A stretch of 64,000 nucleotides of DNA from an uncultured Corynebacterium sp. GTDB taxonomy: Bacteria; Actinomycetota; Actinomycetes; Mycobacteriales; Mycobacteriaceae. This document shows positions 25,179 to 34,054 of the stretch, piece by piece. The number at the start of each line of letters is the position of its first letter. Position 1 is the first letter of the stretch. Where the stretch lies: positions 1 to 64,000 of the forward strand of contig CALTYZ010000010.1 in the NCBI GenBank assembly GCA_943913645.1, given 5' to 3'. The position numbers were made by a program, and so were the translations under genes. Under the pieces are notes generated by a model. That model searched no databases, was not told the origin of the DNA, and was given only the letters and a program-made list of their open reading frames with translations.

Positions 25179-26348
25179 TTAGGCCGTAGCAACCAGCTGC
25201 GGGTCGAACTCACCGGTGCGGTGGCCAACCCCGGTCAGTTCAGCGATGGCGGCAACGGTGCGTGCAGCAGCCATGCCATCGCCATAAGGGTTAACAGCGT
25301 ATGCCATAGCGTTATAGGCGGCCTCGTTGTCTAACAGGTTGCGTGCCTCGGCAACAATGCGTTCGCGCACAGTGCCCACCAGCTTCACAGTGCCGGCAAC
25401 CACAGCCTCCGGCCGCTCAGTGTTCTCACGCATCACCAACACGGGTTTACCCAGCGACGGTGCCTCCTCCTGCACGCCACCCGAATCTGTGAGCACGATC
25501 GTGGCCCGGTTCATCAGCGCGGTGAACTGGTCATAGGGCAACGGGTCGGTGATGATCACGTTCGGAAGGTGCTCTACCGCCGGCAGAATCGCTTCGCGCA
25601 CCCTGGGGTTGAGGTGCAGCGGTAGCGCGAAAATACGCTCCGGGTAGGCGGTGGCCAGTTCCTGAACCGCTCCGCCGATCTCCTGCATGGCGTGGAGGTT
25701 TTCACGCCGGTGTGTGGTCACGAGCACAAGCTCTCGTGTGGAAGCACAAGCTTCGCGCAAGCGGGCGTCATCAAACTCAACGTCCCAATTCGAGGCTGCA
25801 AGCAGCGCGTCAATGACTGTGTTGCCGGTGACCACAATGTCTTTGCTGCGGAAATTCTCGCGGCGCAGGTTCTCACGCGACTCCTGTGTCGGTGCAAGGT
25901 GCAAGCTTGCCACCTGGCCAATGATTTTGCGGTTCGCTTCCTCCGGAAACGGTGAAGAAATATTGCCGGTGCGCAAACCCGCCTCCAAATGCACAACCGC
26001 CACACCCCGATGAAACCCCGCAAGGGCAGCGCCCATTGCGGTGGAAGTATCGCCCTGGGAAATGATCACGTCAGGTGTTTCTGCCTCAATGATCTTGTCC
26101 AGGCCAGCGATCGCACGCGAAACAATCTGGTTCAGCGATTGGCCGGGTTGCATGAGCATCAAATCATGGTTCGGCTCAATGCCGAAGCGCTGGTTGACCT
26201 GTTGGAGCATTTCGCGGTGCTGGCCGGTAGACACAACAACAGAGTTGAACCGGTCATCCGCCTGGAGCGCGCTGACCACCGGGGCGACCTTGATGGCCTC
26301 TGGGCGGGTGCCATACACCGTCATGATTGTGGGACGAGTCATTGTCAC
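25179..26348 (-). CDS. wecB: UDP-N-acetylglucosamine 2-epimerase (non-hydrolysing)
   Basis: 389 residues from GTG 26348, with ATG 26342 an alternative; GAGGAATAGG lies just upstream. It interconverts UDP-GlcNAc and UDP-ManNAc. Typical marks are TVYGTRPEAIKVAPVV near the N-terminus, STGQHREML, HLEAGLRTGN and, in the second domain, LTDSGGVQEEAPSLGKPVLVMRENTERPE. The length is the usual one. Together with wecC at 10947 it would make UDP-ManNAcA for the polysaccharide encoded between them. It stands on its own transcript, separated from the transferases by the tRNA, and divergent from 26466. Confidence 0.93.
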   Translation of the reverse strand: MTMTRPTIMTVYGTRPEAIKVAPVVSALQADDRFNSVVVSTGQHREMLQQVNQRFGIEPNHDLMLMQPGQSLNQIVSRAIAGLDKIIEAETPDVIISQGDTSTAMGAALAGFHRGVAVVHLEAGLRTGNISSPFPEEANRKIIGQVASLHLAPTQESRENLRRENFRSKDIVVTGNTVIDALLAASNWDVEFDDARLREACASTRELVLVTTHRRENLHAMQEIGGAVQELATAYPERIFALPLHLNPRVREAILPAVEHLPNVIITDPLPYDQFTALMNRATIVLTDSGGVQEEAPSLGKPVLVMRENTERPEAVVAGTVKLVGTVRERIVAEARNLLDNEAAYNAMAYAVNPYGDGMAAARTVAAIAELTGVGHRTGEFDPQLVATA

Positions 26349-26465
26349 CTATTCCTCACTAAATATTCACCGAATGACATACTTCCTCACAACTTAGTAC
26401 AAGATGGTTCACACTTGCACGTCAGCCGGGGATTATTTGTCAGTGGGGTCTGTAGTCTGGTGCGC

Positions 26466-26762
26466 ATGATTCAATTCGTTGTCGGCGCCGCAGCCGGGTA
26501 CGTGCTGGGCACAAAAGCTGGGCGCAAGCGCTACCACCAGATCGTCAACGCCACACAATCCGTCATGAACTCACCGGTAACCAAGCAGGTCACGACCTCA
26601 GCGCGCAAAGCAATCGCCAACCGCATCGACCCAGAACCACGCATGCGCGAAGTCAAAAACACCCGCACTGACCGCACCATCGGCGGCGCAAAAGGCCGCA
26701 AACTTCGCGGCCGAAAAAGCCCAAACACCGAGCCTCAAATTTTCGAGCCCGACGAGGATTAA
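26466..26762 (+). CDS. Small YtxH-like protein
   Basis: 98 residues from ATG 26466. The N-terminus MIQFVVGAAAGYVLGTKAGR is a Gly/Ala-rich segment that could insert in the membrane, followed by a basic, Lys/Arg-rich region and an acidic end (FEPDED). The AAGYVLGTKAGRKRY pattern is the usual start of YtxH-like small proteins in actinobacteria; their function is not established. The gene is convergent with gppA, with 21 bases between stops, and divergent from wecB. Confidence 0.7.
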   Translation: MIQFVVGAAAGYVLGTKAGRKRYHQIVNATQSVMNSPVTKQVTTSARKAIANRIDPEPRMREVKNTRTDRTIGGAKGRKLRGRKSPNTEPQIFEPDED

Positions 26763-26783
26763 CCTGACGAGGATTAACAGACA

Positions 26784-27740
26784 CTACCCGCGCTGCAGGC
26801 TAGCGATGATCCCATCCAAAATGTCCTTCTCACTGATCACGAACTGCCCACAGCCCGCACGCTCAAAGACATCCATCAACTCTTCAACCACCACCGCGCC
26901 CGCACCGAGCACATCCGCGCGCCCCGGATGAATTACCGGGTGCTGCGCGCGTATCCGCGCCGCCGTTTTCCTCACCTCGGCCGTTACCTCCCGCATGCGC
27001 GCAAACGGGATACGTGACATGTGAATGGCCTGCGGGTCATACGTGTGCAATCCCTGCGCAAGGGCCGACAGCGTGGTAAACGTGCCCGCACACCCCACCA
27101 CAGTGCCAACCGCGTCCAACGGCACCCGTGCCTGCGCTTCGGCAATGCACTCACGAACATACGCACGCGCCGCATCCTGCTCTGTGTGCGTCGGTGGATC
27201 AGACCGCATGAACCGCTCCGACAACCGCACACAGCCCATCTGCGTTGACGCCGCACGCAAACCCGATACAGTCTCCACCACGAACTCGGTAGAACCGCCA
27301 CCAAGATCAATCACACAACGCGGCTCACGGGCCTCACTGGACGCGCTGGTTTGCCCAGCCAAATCCACCGTCGCCCCCCGAAACGACAGCGCAGCTTCCT
27401 CTTCACCCGAAATCACCTCCGCTGTAGTACCCGGCTGGATGCGCCCCAGCAGCTCGGCTGTCATCGCGAAAAACTCGTCCCGATTCGCCGCATCGCGCGT
27501 AGCCGAGGTAGCAACCATGCGCACCTGTTCAACCCTATGGCGCTGCATCTGATCGACATAGCCCTTGAGTGCGACCCCGGTGCGCTCAATCGCCTCCGGC
27601 TGGAAACGTCCCGTCTCATCCACCCCCTGACCCAGGCGAACAATCTCCATCTGACGCACGATTTCCGTACCAGATGCTGTGTTCTGGATCAGCAGACGAA
27701 TGGAATTGGTGCCGCAATCCACGGCGGCAAGGGTCGTCAT
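26784..27740 (-). CDS. Exopolyphosphatase / guanosine pentaphosphate phosphohydrolase family
   Basis: 318 residues, ATG 27740 overlapping the stop of the DUF501 gene (ATGA). The Ppx/GppA fold is marked by AAVDCGTNSIRLL at the start (phosphate-binding loop 1), EVISGEEEAALSFRG, CVIDLGGGSTEFVV (loop 2) and ADVLGAGAVVVEELM near the end. It is the short actinobacterial form without the C-terminal HD part, like Ppx2 (Rv1026) in Mycobacterium tuberculosis, which keeps the same neighbours. It removes terminal phosphate from polyphosphate or from pppGpp; the preference cannot be seen here. Confidence 0.9.
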   Translation of the reverse strand: MTTLAAVDCGTNSIRLLIQNTASGTEIVRQMEIVRLGQGVDETGRFQPEAIERTGVALKGYVDQMQRHRVEQVRMVATSATRDAANRDEFFAMTAELLGRIQPGTTAEVISGEEEAALSFRGATVDLAGQTSASSEAREPRCVIDLGGGSTEFVVETVSGLRAASTQMGCVRLSERFMRSDPPTHTEQDAARAYVRECIAEAQARVPLDAVGTVVGCAGTFTTLSALAQGLHTYDPQAIHMSRIPFARMREVTAEVRKTAARIRAQHPVIHPGRADVLGAGAVVVEELMDVFERAGCGQFVISEKDILDGIIASLQRG

Positions 27741-28282
27741 TGGGTGGCTCCGAAGGCGTCGTCAAGCGAAATGCCCAACTGTTCAAGCGTGGGCCAATCG
27801 CCGGGAATCGCACTGCCCCGCAGGTGACCGTGCTCCGCGGCGAGCGCAACCGCTTCATCACCGAACCGCACACGGCCAGGGCCCTCCGCCAACGCATACG
27901 CAATCAGCACATGCAGGCATTTGACCCGCTCAGGCATACCGCCGCCGGAAAAATCCGTGCCCAAATCCTCAATCGCGTTGCGCTCGGCCAGATAATGCTC
28001 ATGCGCGCGGGTGTAATCGGACTGCAGCTGCGGCGACTGCGCCAGCCGAGACTCCATCCACTTCATCACCTGCGCGACCTCCAAGCGCGAGGCCTCCGCC
28101 GTCAAACGCGGATCCGTGAGGTAATACAACGTGGGAAACGGCGTGCCATCATCCAACCGCGGCGCCGTCTTCACCACCGCAGGCAGGTCATCCGGCGTGC
28201 GGTACGCAACCTCAAGCACCCCGCGCGGCTTGCGGCCAAGCTGGGCAGTAATCGTGGCGATGTCATCTGCGGACACGGTCAT
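27737..28282 (-). CDS. DUF501 family protein
   Basis: 181 residues from ATG 28282 (MTVSADDIATI); the longer open frame upstream overlaps the divIC gene in a non-coding way. The blocks LGRKPRGVLEVAYRT and FPTLYYLTDPRLTAEASRLE are the conserved core of DUF501. It has no signal peptide. It corresponds to Rv1025, between the divIC-like gene and ppx2 in mycobacteria. Function unknown; the conserved linkage and overlap with gppA suggest joint expression. Confidence 0.85.
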   Translation of the reverse strand: MTVSADDIATITAQLGRKPRGVLEVAYRTPDDLPAVVKTAPRLDDGTPFPTLYYLTDPRLTAEASRLEVAQVMKWMESRLAQSPQLQSDYTRAHEHYLAERNAIEDLGTDFSGGGMPERVKCLHVLIAYALAEGPGRVRFGDEAVALAAEHGHLRGSAIPGDWPTLEQLGISLDDAFGATQ

Positions 28283-28322
28283 AGCCACGATTGTGGCATA
28301 CAGCTCAAGGGTGCGGCCGCAG

Positions 28323-28961
28323 CTAGTCGACGGGTGCGGGCTCTGGTGCTGCTTCTGCTGCAGGCTCTGGTGCTGGCGCGGTACGCAGCGAATCCCACAA
28401 CACCTTGGGCCAGGAACGATCATCCGCCGCGCCATCAGCGGTGAGAGGATTCGACGGCGTCATACGCGGATCAATAATGCGCCACGCCTGCTCCCCCTCC
28501 TCCAACGCACCAAGGCGACGGCGGGCCTCCTGCTCCACATAGCCCGGGTCCTGATAGCGCTCAATATCCGCCTCAAGCTCACCCTTTTGCTGCTCCAGTG
28601 CCTCAATCGAGGCCTGGGCACGCGCAATTTCAGAGCGGCCCTCATAGTAGTTTCGCAGCGGCACCGCCACCGCAACCAAGACAACGAGCACCACCGCGAT
28701 CAACACCCCCGTTGAGGTGAGATCACGCTGCAACAGCGGCACCTTCACCTTCGCGCGGGCGCGCGCCTCCCGCGCTTCGCGTTCCGCACGCCGAGCCCGG
28801 TCACGAGACGCCACCGGCACCGTGCGCGGGCGACGCCCACGAAACGGCCTGGCAGCGTTGGACTTGGTTGTAGCGTTGCGCTGAGCCCTGGCGGCGCGCG
28901 GGGCGTCAGTGGTTTCCGTGGCGTGCGGTGGCTGTGTGGCGCGAGTGGTCATAGTGGCCAT
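28323..28961 (-). CDS. FtsB/DivIC-type septum formation initiator protein
   Basis: About 212 residues from ATG 28961; ATG 28952 and ATG 29033 are alternatives and no ribosome site decides. A basic, Arg/Ala-rich cytoplasmic tail of about 80 residues is followed by one membrane helix (GVLIAVVLVVLVAVAV). A coiled coil comes next (RSEIARAQASIEALEQQKGELE), with RRRLGALEEGEQAWRII after it, the usual FtsB/DivIC pattern. The Pro/Ala/Glu-rich C-terminus is extracellular. It belongs to the division machinery, pairing with FtsL and FtsQ. In mycobacteria (Rv1024) it lies next to eno; here a two-gene insertion separates them. Confidence 0.88.
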   Translation of the reverse strand: MATMTTRATQPPHATETTDAPRAARAQRNATTKSNAARPFRGRRPRTVPVASRDRARRAEREAREARARAKVKVPLLQRDLTSTGVLIAVVLVVLVAVAVPLRNYYEGRSEIARAQASIEALEQQKGELEADIERYQDPGYVEQEARRRLGALEEGEQAWRIIDPRMTPSNPLTADGAADDRSWPKVLWDSLRTAPAPEPAAEAAPEPAPVD

Positions 28962-29072
28962 GACTTTACTTGAGGATTCACTCACGCCCGCCCGCACACG
29001 CGGGGTGCAGTTGAGATGTCGATGCGTAGCCATGTCTTTTCACAACAACACACCGATCTTCATCAATTTTAG

Positions 29073-29109
29073 AATCTAATTACATCTTCAAATAAGATGT
29101 AATTAGATT
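29073..29109. promoter_or_regulatory. Perfect 16-bp inverted repeat upstream of rloA/rloB
   Basis: AATCTAATTACATCTT, a five-base spacer (caaat), then its exact reverse complement. It is strongly AT-rich against a GC-rich background, ends 41 bases before the ATG of the ATPase gene, and starts 111 bases from the divIC start. It could be an operator covering the promoter, or a terminator-like or transposon-end relic; no T-run follows, so a terminator is less likely. Confidence 0.7.
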
Positions 29110-29150
29110 GCAACTTGGAAGAAAAAGATCGACCCTGGAAGGTCAAAGCA

Positions 29151-30491
29151 ATGCTCCTGGATTTCACAGTCAGCAACTATCGCTCGATATATGACGCGGC
29201 CTCTATCAATATGATCGCGGGACGCGAGCAGGCGCATCGCGAGCGCTGCCCACTCTTGAGCAAACGTTACAACAAGACCGTGAACCCAATCGCTGCGATC
29301 TTCGGCGCCAATGCAGCTGGAAAAACGACGTTCATCAAAGCAATGCAGACATTAAAGGATCTGATTGCCAACCCTCCTCGGCCCGCAGATCCGATGCCCT
29401 TCGACCCATTCGGCCTCAATGATCGAGCTAAGGACGAACCAACCAGCTTCGAGCTCATGTTCGTATGGGACGACTTCATCTACGACTACATCCTTCGGTT
29501 CAACGACAATCACATAGTCGAAGAATCTCTGAGCCAAATCCTCTCAAGAACCGAACAAACATTGTTCATCCGACATAAGGACCACTTCGAGTTTCCACAG
29601 CTCGACTCGCGCGCGCCATCACTGTCAGAGCAAGCCAAAAGCGCGACAACAGTCCTCAGTTCAGTTCCTGACAAAGTACCTCTTGCCTCGTATGTAGGAG
29701 AAGTGAATTTCGGTGATCTCGCTACGCAATTCGACCTCTCGAGGTACACGGCGGTCAAGAAGTTTCTAGACAACGTTTTCGTCGTACCTGCGGGAATCAT
29801 GGAACTGCCAGGAGGGGAAACCAACTTTGGGTCTTGGCAAGAGCTAATCACCGAGATAGATGCTGGAATTGAGGGCGTACATTCGGAACGTGTCGAGTTG
29901 CTGACGCTGGGGTTACACGACGATACTCTTCGTGACTACCAGCGTATTTTGACAACTTCCAAGAATCCGATCCATGTAGAGCTTCCGAACGGACGCTTTA
30001 CTATCTCGCTTGACGAGGATGAACTCATCGCCGAACGAATTAGTCTGGAACATGCGTCTGAAGGATCGCGACCCAAGCGGGTCAAATGGTCGGCCGAGTC
30101 AGACGGAACCAAGTCAGCCGCACGCCTCCTCGGATTGTTCGAGCTTTACTCACGGCCTGATATGCGAGGAGTACTGATGGTGGACGAGATTGACCGTAGT
30201 TTTCACACGGAGCTCTCGAAGGCGCTGATCGGCGGTTTTCTGAAAGCTTCGAACAAGGACAGCCGCACCCAAATCCTGCTGACCACCCACGATCTTTTGT
30301 TGATGGACCCGCAGTTGCTTCGCCGGGATGAGATCTTGATCGTGGAAAAGGATCACACGGGCCAGACCAACATCACGCCACTCTCAGACTTCGAAGAACC
30401 CCGCAAGACAACCGACCTGCGCAAAAGCTACTTGCAGGGGCGATTTGGTGGGATCCCCGCGATCCAGCCTTTGAGGTTCTCCCGTGGCTAA
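29151..30491 (+). CDS. RloA/AbiLi-like AAA ATPase (anti-phage type)
   Basis: 446 residues from ATG 29151, with GGAAGG 8 bases upstream; the frame opens 12 codons earlier but without a site. It is an ABC/SMC-like ATPase of the AAA_21 group: N-terminal MLLDFTVSNYRSIYD (the FxxxNFRSI-type start), Walker A GANAAGKTTF (about residue 45), a long insert, a signature-like ESDGTKSAARLLGL and Walker B GVLMVDEIDRSFH, ending in LLTTHDLLLMDP. It overlaps an RloB gene by 8 bases. The pair matches RloA/RloB and the lactococcal AbiL system, known for blocking phage growth. It interrupts the conserved divIC-eno linkage, which suggests transfer. Confidence 0.85.
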   Translation: MLLDFTVSNYRSIYDAASINMIAGREQAHRERCPLLSKRYNKTVNPIAAIFGANAAGKTTFIKAMQTLKDLIANPPRPADPMPFDPFGLNDRAKDEPTSFELMFVWDDFIYDYILRFNDNHIVEESLSQILSRTEQTLFIRHKDHFEFPQLDSRAPSLSEQAKSATTVLSSVPDKVPLASYVGEVNFGDLATQFDLSRYTAVKKFLDNVFVVPAGIMELPGGETNFGSWQELITEIDAGIEGVHSERVELLTLGLHDDTLRDYQRILTTSKNPIHVELPNGRFTISLDEDELIAERISLEHASEGSRPKRVKWSAESDGTKSAARLLGLFELYSRPDMRGVLMVDEIDRSFHTELSKALIGGFLKASNKDSRTQILLTTHDLLLMDPQLLRRDEILIVEKDHTGQTNITPLSDFEEPRKTTDLRKSYLQGRFGGIPAIQPLRFSRG

Positions 30492-31164
30492 AAGGAAGTC
30501 TGCAGCTTCTCGTAGGTCTGCGCGCGAGAAGCTTCGAGGAAAAGCGGACACCGCAAACTCCCGCCACATCCGAGCTCTGTTCGGGATCATCGTGGAGGGC
30601 GAAACAGAAGAACGCTATTTCACCATGGATTGTCTTCGTGATAAATCGGTGCGCGTGATCGTAAACCCGGGCAAACCGAATGACCCGCCCGCGCTCGCGA
30701 ACGCTGCCCAGGCATTGATTGAACAGTTGAAGCGCGGCGGTGAGCTGCGTTCCGGTGACCAGGTGTGGGTGGTTCTTGATAAAGACAACTGGACAGACGA
30801 CCAGCTCGAAGAAGTCTTTGCATGGGCGGCGGAGCGATCATCACAGGGTGATAGAGGCGTCGGACTGTGCGTCCCGCAATTCGAATACTGGCTCCTGCTG
30901 CACTTTGATGATGCGTACGGCATTGGGACTCAACAACAGGTGCTTAACAGCCTGAAAAACCATCTTCCCGCCTACGAGAAAAACCAGCTGCTTCGTCTTG
31001 AGGTGGGGCAGATTCAAGCTGCGATTGAGCGCGCCAACCGGAGAGTTTCGCGGCACTACGAAAGCCTCAAAGCGCTCGAAGACGACATTGGCCTGGGCGG
31101 CGCGTCAACGACGGTTCATTTTCTCGTCAAAAGAATGCTCGACTCGCTCGGTCTGGAGGACTGA
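30484..31164 (+). CDS. RloB-family protein (AbiLii-like partner)
   Basis: 226 residues from GTG 30484, overlapping rloA by 8 bases. A basic N-terminus (AKRKSAASRRSAREKLRGK) precedes the RloB fold. FGIIVEGETEERYF provides the acidic TOPRIM-like strand, VWVVLDKDNW the second acidic motif (DxD), and LCVPQFEYWLLLHFDD the characteristic RloB block. The C-terminal third is helical. By analogy with OLD/TOPRIM nucleases it may be the nuclease effector controlled by the ATPase; this is inference. It is followed by 80 bases with short repeats (CGCTACTG) and then by the convergent eno. Confidence 0.85.
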   Translation: MAKRKSAASRRSAREKLRGKADTANSRHIRALFGIIVEGETEERYFTMDCLRDKSVRVIVNPGKPNDPPALANAAQALIEQLKRGGELRSGDQVWVVLDKDNWTDDQLEEVFAWAAERSSQGDRGVGLCVPQFEYWLLLHFDDAYGIGTQQQVLNSLKNHLPAYEKNQLLRLEVGQIQAAIERANRRVSRHYESLKALEDDIGLGGASTTVHFLVKRMLDSLGLED

Positions 31165-31244
31165 GGGAGTCGAGCCAAGCGCCACATCAGCACAGCAGCT
31201 TTAGCACTGCGCTACTGCGCTACTGCGTTCCCGCTGGAAGCGGG

Positions 31245-32519
31245 CTACTTGAAGCGGGGGAAGGCGGAGTGGCCGGCGTACACGGCGGCGTCTCCGAGTT
31301 CCTGCTCAATGCGCAGCAGTTGATTATACTTCGCCACACGCTCGGAGCGTGCCGGGGCACCAGTCTTGATCTGGCCGCAGCCCAACGCGACAGCGAGATC
31401 CGCAATCGTGGTGTCCTCGGTCTCACCCGAGCGGTGCGACATCATGGTGCGGTAATTATTGCGGTGCGCCAAATCCACAGCATCAAAGGTCTCAGTCAAA
31501 GTACCGATCTGGTTGACCTTCACCAGCAGCGCGTTCGCCGCCTTCTCTTCAATGCCGCGGGCGAGACGCTGCGGGTTGGTGACAAAGAAGTCATCGCCCA
31601 CCAGCTGCACCTTCTCCCCCAACTCGGCGGTGAGCTTGGTGTAGCCCTCCCAGTCGTTTTCATCCAACGGGTCCTCAATAGACACAATTGGGTAGCTCGA
31701 CACCAAGTCGGCGTACACCCTGGCCATCTCCTCGGCAGAGTGCTGGCCGCCTTCGAAGTTGTAGACGCCGCCGTCGAAAAACTCAGAGGAGGCAACATCA
31801 AGCGCGAGCGCAACATCATCGCCCAGCTTGAAACCTGATTTCTCAATCGCCTCCACAATCAAATCCAACGCAGCCTTCGTGGAGTCCACCGACGGAGCGA
31901 AGCCACCCTCATCGCCCAGCCCGGTAGACAGCCCCTTGTCCTTGATCACGGACTTGAGCACGTGGTAGACCTCAGCGCCCATCCGCAGTGCCTCGGCGAA
32001 CGTCTCAGCACCAATCGGGGCGATCATGAACTCCTGCACATCCACACCAGAGTCCGCGTGCGCACCACCGTTGACAATATTCATCATCGGCACCGGCAGA
32101 ATGTGCGCGTTCGGACCGCCAATGTAGCGATACAGCGGCAAACCAGCCGACTCAGCAGCCGCCTTCGCCGTGGCCATGGACACACCCAAAATCGCGTTCG
32201 CGCCCAGGTTCTTCTTATTGTCCGTGCCGTCAAGATCAATCATGGCCTTATCCACCAGGCGCTGATCATCAGCGCTGATGCCGGCCAACGCATCGGCGAT
32301 CGCCTCGTTGATGTTCTCAACAGCCTTGCGCACACCCTTGCCGCCGTAGCGCTCATCACCATCGCGCAGCTCGTGTGCCTCATGCTCGCCAGTCGACGCG
32401 CCGGACGGGACCGCAGCGATGCCATGGGCACCGTCATCAAGAAACACCTCCGCCTCGACGGTGGGGTTACCGCGCGAATCCATGACCTCACGACCGAAGA
32501 CGTGGATGATGTCAGACAT
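31245..32519 (-). CDS. eno: Enolase
   Basis: 424 residues, ATG 32519. It catalyses 2-phosphoglycerate to phosphoenolpyruvate in glycolysis. The N-terminal HVFGREVMDSRGNPTVEAEV, the loop PSGASTGEHEA, the metal ligands in ALDVASSEFFD, SIEDPLDENDW and LVGDDFFVTN, and the closing SHRSGETEDTTIADLAVALG followed by IKTGAPARSERVAKYNQLLR are all intact. The length is normal. It lies in the conserved block with the lytic transglycosylase upstream. It has no close terminator; a small CCGCT/AGCGG hairpin at about 31229-31243 lacks a T-run. Confidence 0.97.
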   Translation of the reverse strand: MSDIIHVFGREVMDSRGNPTVEAEVFLDDGAHGIAAVPSGASTGEHEAHELRDGDERYGGKGVRKAVENINEAIADALAGISADDQRLVDKAMIDLDGTDNKKNLGANAILGVSMATAKAAAESAGLPLYRYIGGPNAHILPVPMMNIVNGGAHADSGVDVQEFMIAPIGAETFAEALRMGAEVYHVLKSVIKDKGLSTGLGDEGGFAPSVDSTKAALDLIVEAIEKSGFKLGDDVALALDVASSEFFDGGVYNFEGGQHSAEEMARVYADLVSSYPIVSIEDPLDENDWEGYTKLTAELGEKVQLVGDDFFVTNPQRLARGIEEKAANALLVKVNQIGTLTETFDAVDLAHRNNYRTMMSHRSGETEDTTIADLAVALGCGQIKTGAPARSERVAKYNQLLRIEQELGDAAVYAGHSAFPRFK

Positions 32520-32604
32520 AAAAGAGTTCAGCTCCTTATAGGCAGCGGCCGGTTACAACGGCCGATCGGTGGGTTGTTCACCTCCCAATTGTTGCAGAAT
32601 CGCC

Positions 32605-33414
32605 CTAACGATGCGCGGGCTGGTTCATCGCATAGTTTGCTGCCGCGTCACGCACCTTCGCCACATAGTCATTCGAGTGGTTATACGCGAAAATCGCGTC
32701 CTTCCACCCCTCCGCAGTAGCCAGGTCACGCCCACCATCACACAACAGATTCGCCGCAGACAGCGCTGCATCATCAATCTGCTGCGGGTTCGGCACCCCA
32801 TCCCCATCTGCATCACGCCCGAAACGCGCCCACGACTCAGGAATGAACTGCATCGGGCCCATCGCCCGATCAAACTGGGCATCATTATCCAACGCGCCAC
32901 CATCAGTATCCGGCACGTAAGCAAACCCATCCTTGCCATTTAACGGCGGGCCGAAAATCGGCGGATCCGGAATGCCAGCCTCCGTCAACCGTGCCGGATC
33001 AAAATTGCGCCCCGTATACGTCCCATGGCGAGTTTCCACCCACCCCACACCGGCCAACGTGTTCCACGTCAAGTTGCACCCCGGCCACGCCTCCGCGGCG
33101 ATAATCGCCGCATTGCCGTAGGCGCGCACCGCCTGCGGGCTCACATTCGTCGCCTGGGCAATCGGTGCCGCCCAGTCCTCTAAATTGTTGGCGGTGCGCC
33201 CGGGCGCGTGGACGTCAATAAGCGTAGGCTGCTGCGCCGGCGATGGCGGCAGCGTCGTCGGCGCAGGGGTACGAGCGGGGCCAGGTGACGGGATGGCATT
33301 AATAGACATCAGCCACGCAGTCAGCGAAACCACCATCACCACTGCGAGTGCCGCCCCTAAAACCCCAGCGTAACCACACCCCCGCGCCGCGCTGGTTGGA
33401 CGGCTCGTAGTCAT
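32605..33414 (-). CDS. Membrane-anchored lytic murein transglycosylase (SLT_2 family)
   Basis: 269 residues from ATG 33414. One N-terminal membrane helix (GAALAVVMVVSLTAWLM) is followed by a Pro-rich linker (about residues 42-65). The catalytic domain has TLAGVGWVETRHGTY, with the catalytic Glu in GWVETRHG, and DRAMGPMQFIPESWARFG and IFAYNHSNDYVAKV, the classic SLT markers. It cleaves the glycan strand of peptidoglycan outside the membrane. It corresponds to LpqU (Rv1022) next to eno in mycobacteria, but here the anchor is a helix without a lipobox. It lies 6 bases after mazG. Confidence 0.9.
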   Translation of the reverse strand: MTTSRPTSAARGCGYAGVLGAALAVVMVVSLTAWLMSINAIPSPGPARTPAPTTLPPSPAQQPTLIDVHAPGRTANNLEDWAAPIAQATNVSPQAVRAYGNAAIIAAEAWPGCNLTWNTLAGVGWVETRHGTYTGRNFDPARLTEAGIPDPPIFGPPLNGKDGFAYVPDTDGGALDNDAQFDRAMGPMQFIPESWARFGRDADGDGVPNPQQIDDAALSAANLLCDGGRDLATAEGWKDAIFAYNHSNDYVAKVRDAAANYAMNQPAHR

Positions 33415-33420
33415 GGCGGC

Positions 33421-34035
33421 CTAGTCTACCGCCCCGCGCCGCATTTCATGCGCTTTGCCTTGCGCCCACAGCCTGTCCTGCGTTTCCACATCCACCACGC
33501 CAGTCGAACCATCAAACAAATACGGTGCACGAAGCTTCAGCTTCTCAACGAACGCCTGCGCGACCTCACCAAACCCAAACGCCCCACGCTCACTAGCGAT
33601 CTCCGCATGAAACAACACCTGCAGAAGCACATCTGCCAACTCCTTCTTCAACGCCTCATCGCCTGCGCCCTGCTCAATCGCTTCCGCCAACTCCGCCGAC
33701 TCCTCCAACAAATACGGCACCAATGAGGCGTGCGTCATTGCCTGCTCCCACTGCCCACGGGTGCGCGCCGCATGCATGACGCTGACCGCCTGATAAACCG
33801 GGTCGTCGAGGGAAGGCACACGGATAATCTGTGTGGCTGTGGCGATGGCATCGTTTGGGCTGGTGGCAATGGCCGTCTCCGTGGTGACCAGCCATGGTGG
33901 ACCACCGGTGCCCGGTGTAAGCACACGCGCTGCGGCCGGCACCTCATCGGTGTAGCTCACCGGCCCGCGAATCTGGTTGCACACCTCAACGGGCACCATA
34001 GTCGGCCAGCGGGGGTCGAGCACCAGAACAACCAT
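33421..34035 (-). CDS. mazG: MazG-type nucleoside triphosphate pyrophosphohydrolase
   Basis: 204 residues from ATG 34035 (VVLVLDPRWPTMVPVEV follows). The C-terminal half is a MazG domain: LLEESAELAEAIEQG supplies the EExxE metal ligands and ALKKELADVLLQVLFH the second ExxD set, with RGAFGFGEVAQAFVEKLKLR. The N-terminal 90 residues form the beta-rich domain present in the actinobacterial MazG (Rv1021). It hydrolyses non-canonical or surplus NTPs to NMP and pyrophosphate. Divergent from the gene at 34055, with a 19-base gap. Confidence 0.88.
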   Translation of the reverse strand: MVVLVLDPRWPTMVPVEVCNQIRGPVSYTDEVPAAARVLTPGTGGPPWLVTTETAIATSPNDAIATATQIIRVPSLDDPVYQAVSVMHAARTRGQWEQAMTHASLVPYLLEESAELAEAIEQGAGDEALKKELADVLLQVLFHAEIASERGAFGFGEVAQAFVEKLKLRAPYLFDGSTGVVDVETQDRLWAQGKAHEMRRGAVD

Positions 34036-34054
34036 GCATGAAACAATAGACCGC

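Noticed and set aside
31229..31243. Hairpin downstream of eno
   Set aside because: Short stem with no T-run on either strand.
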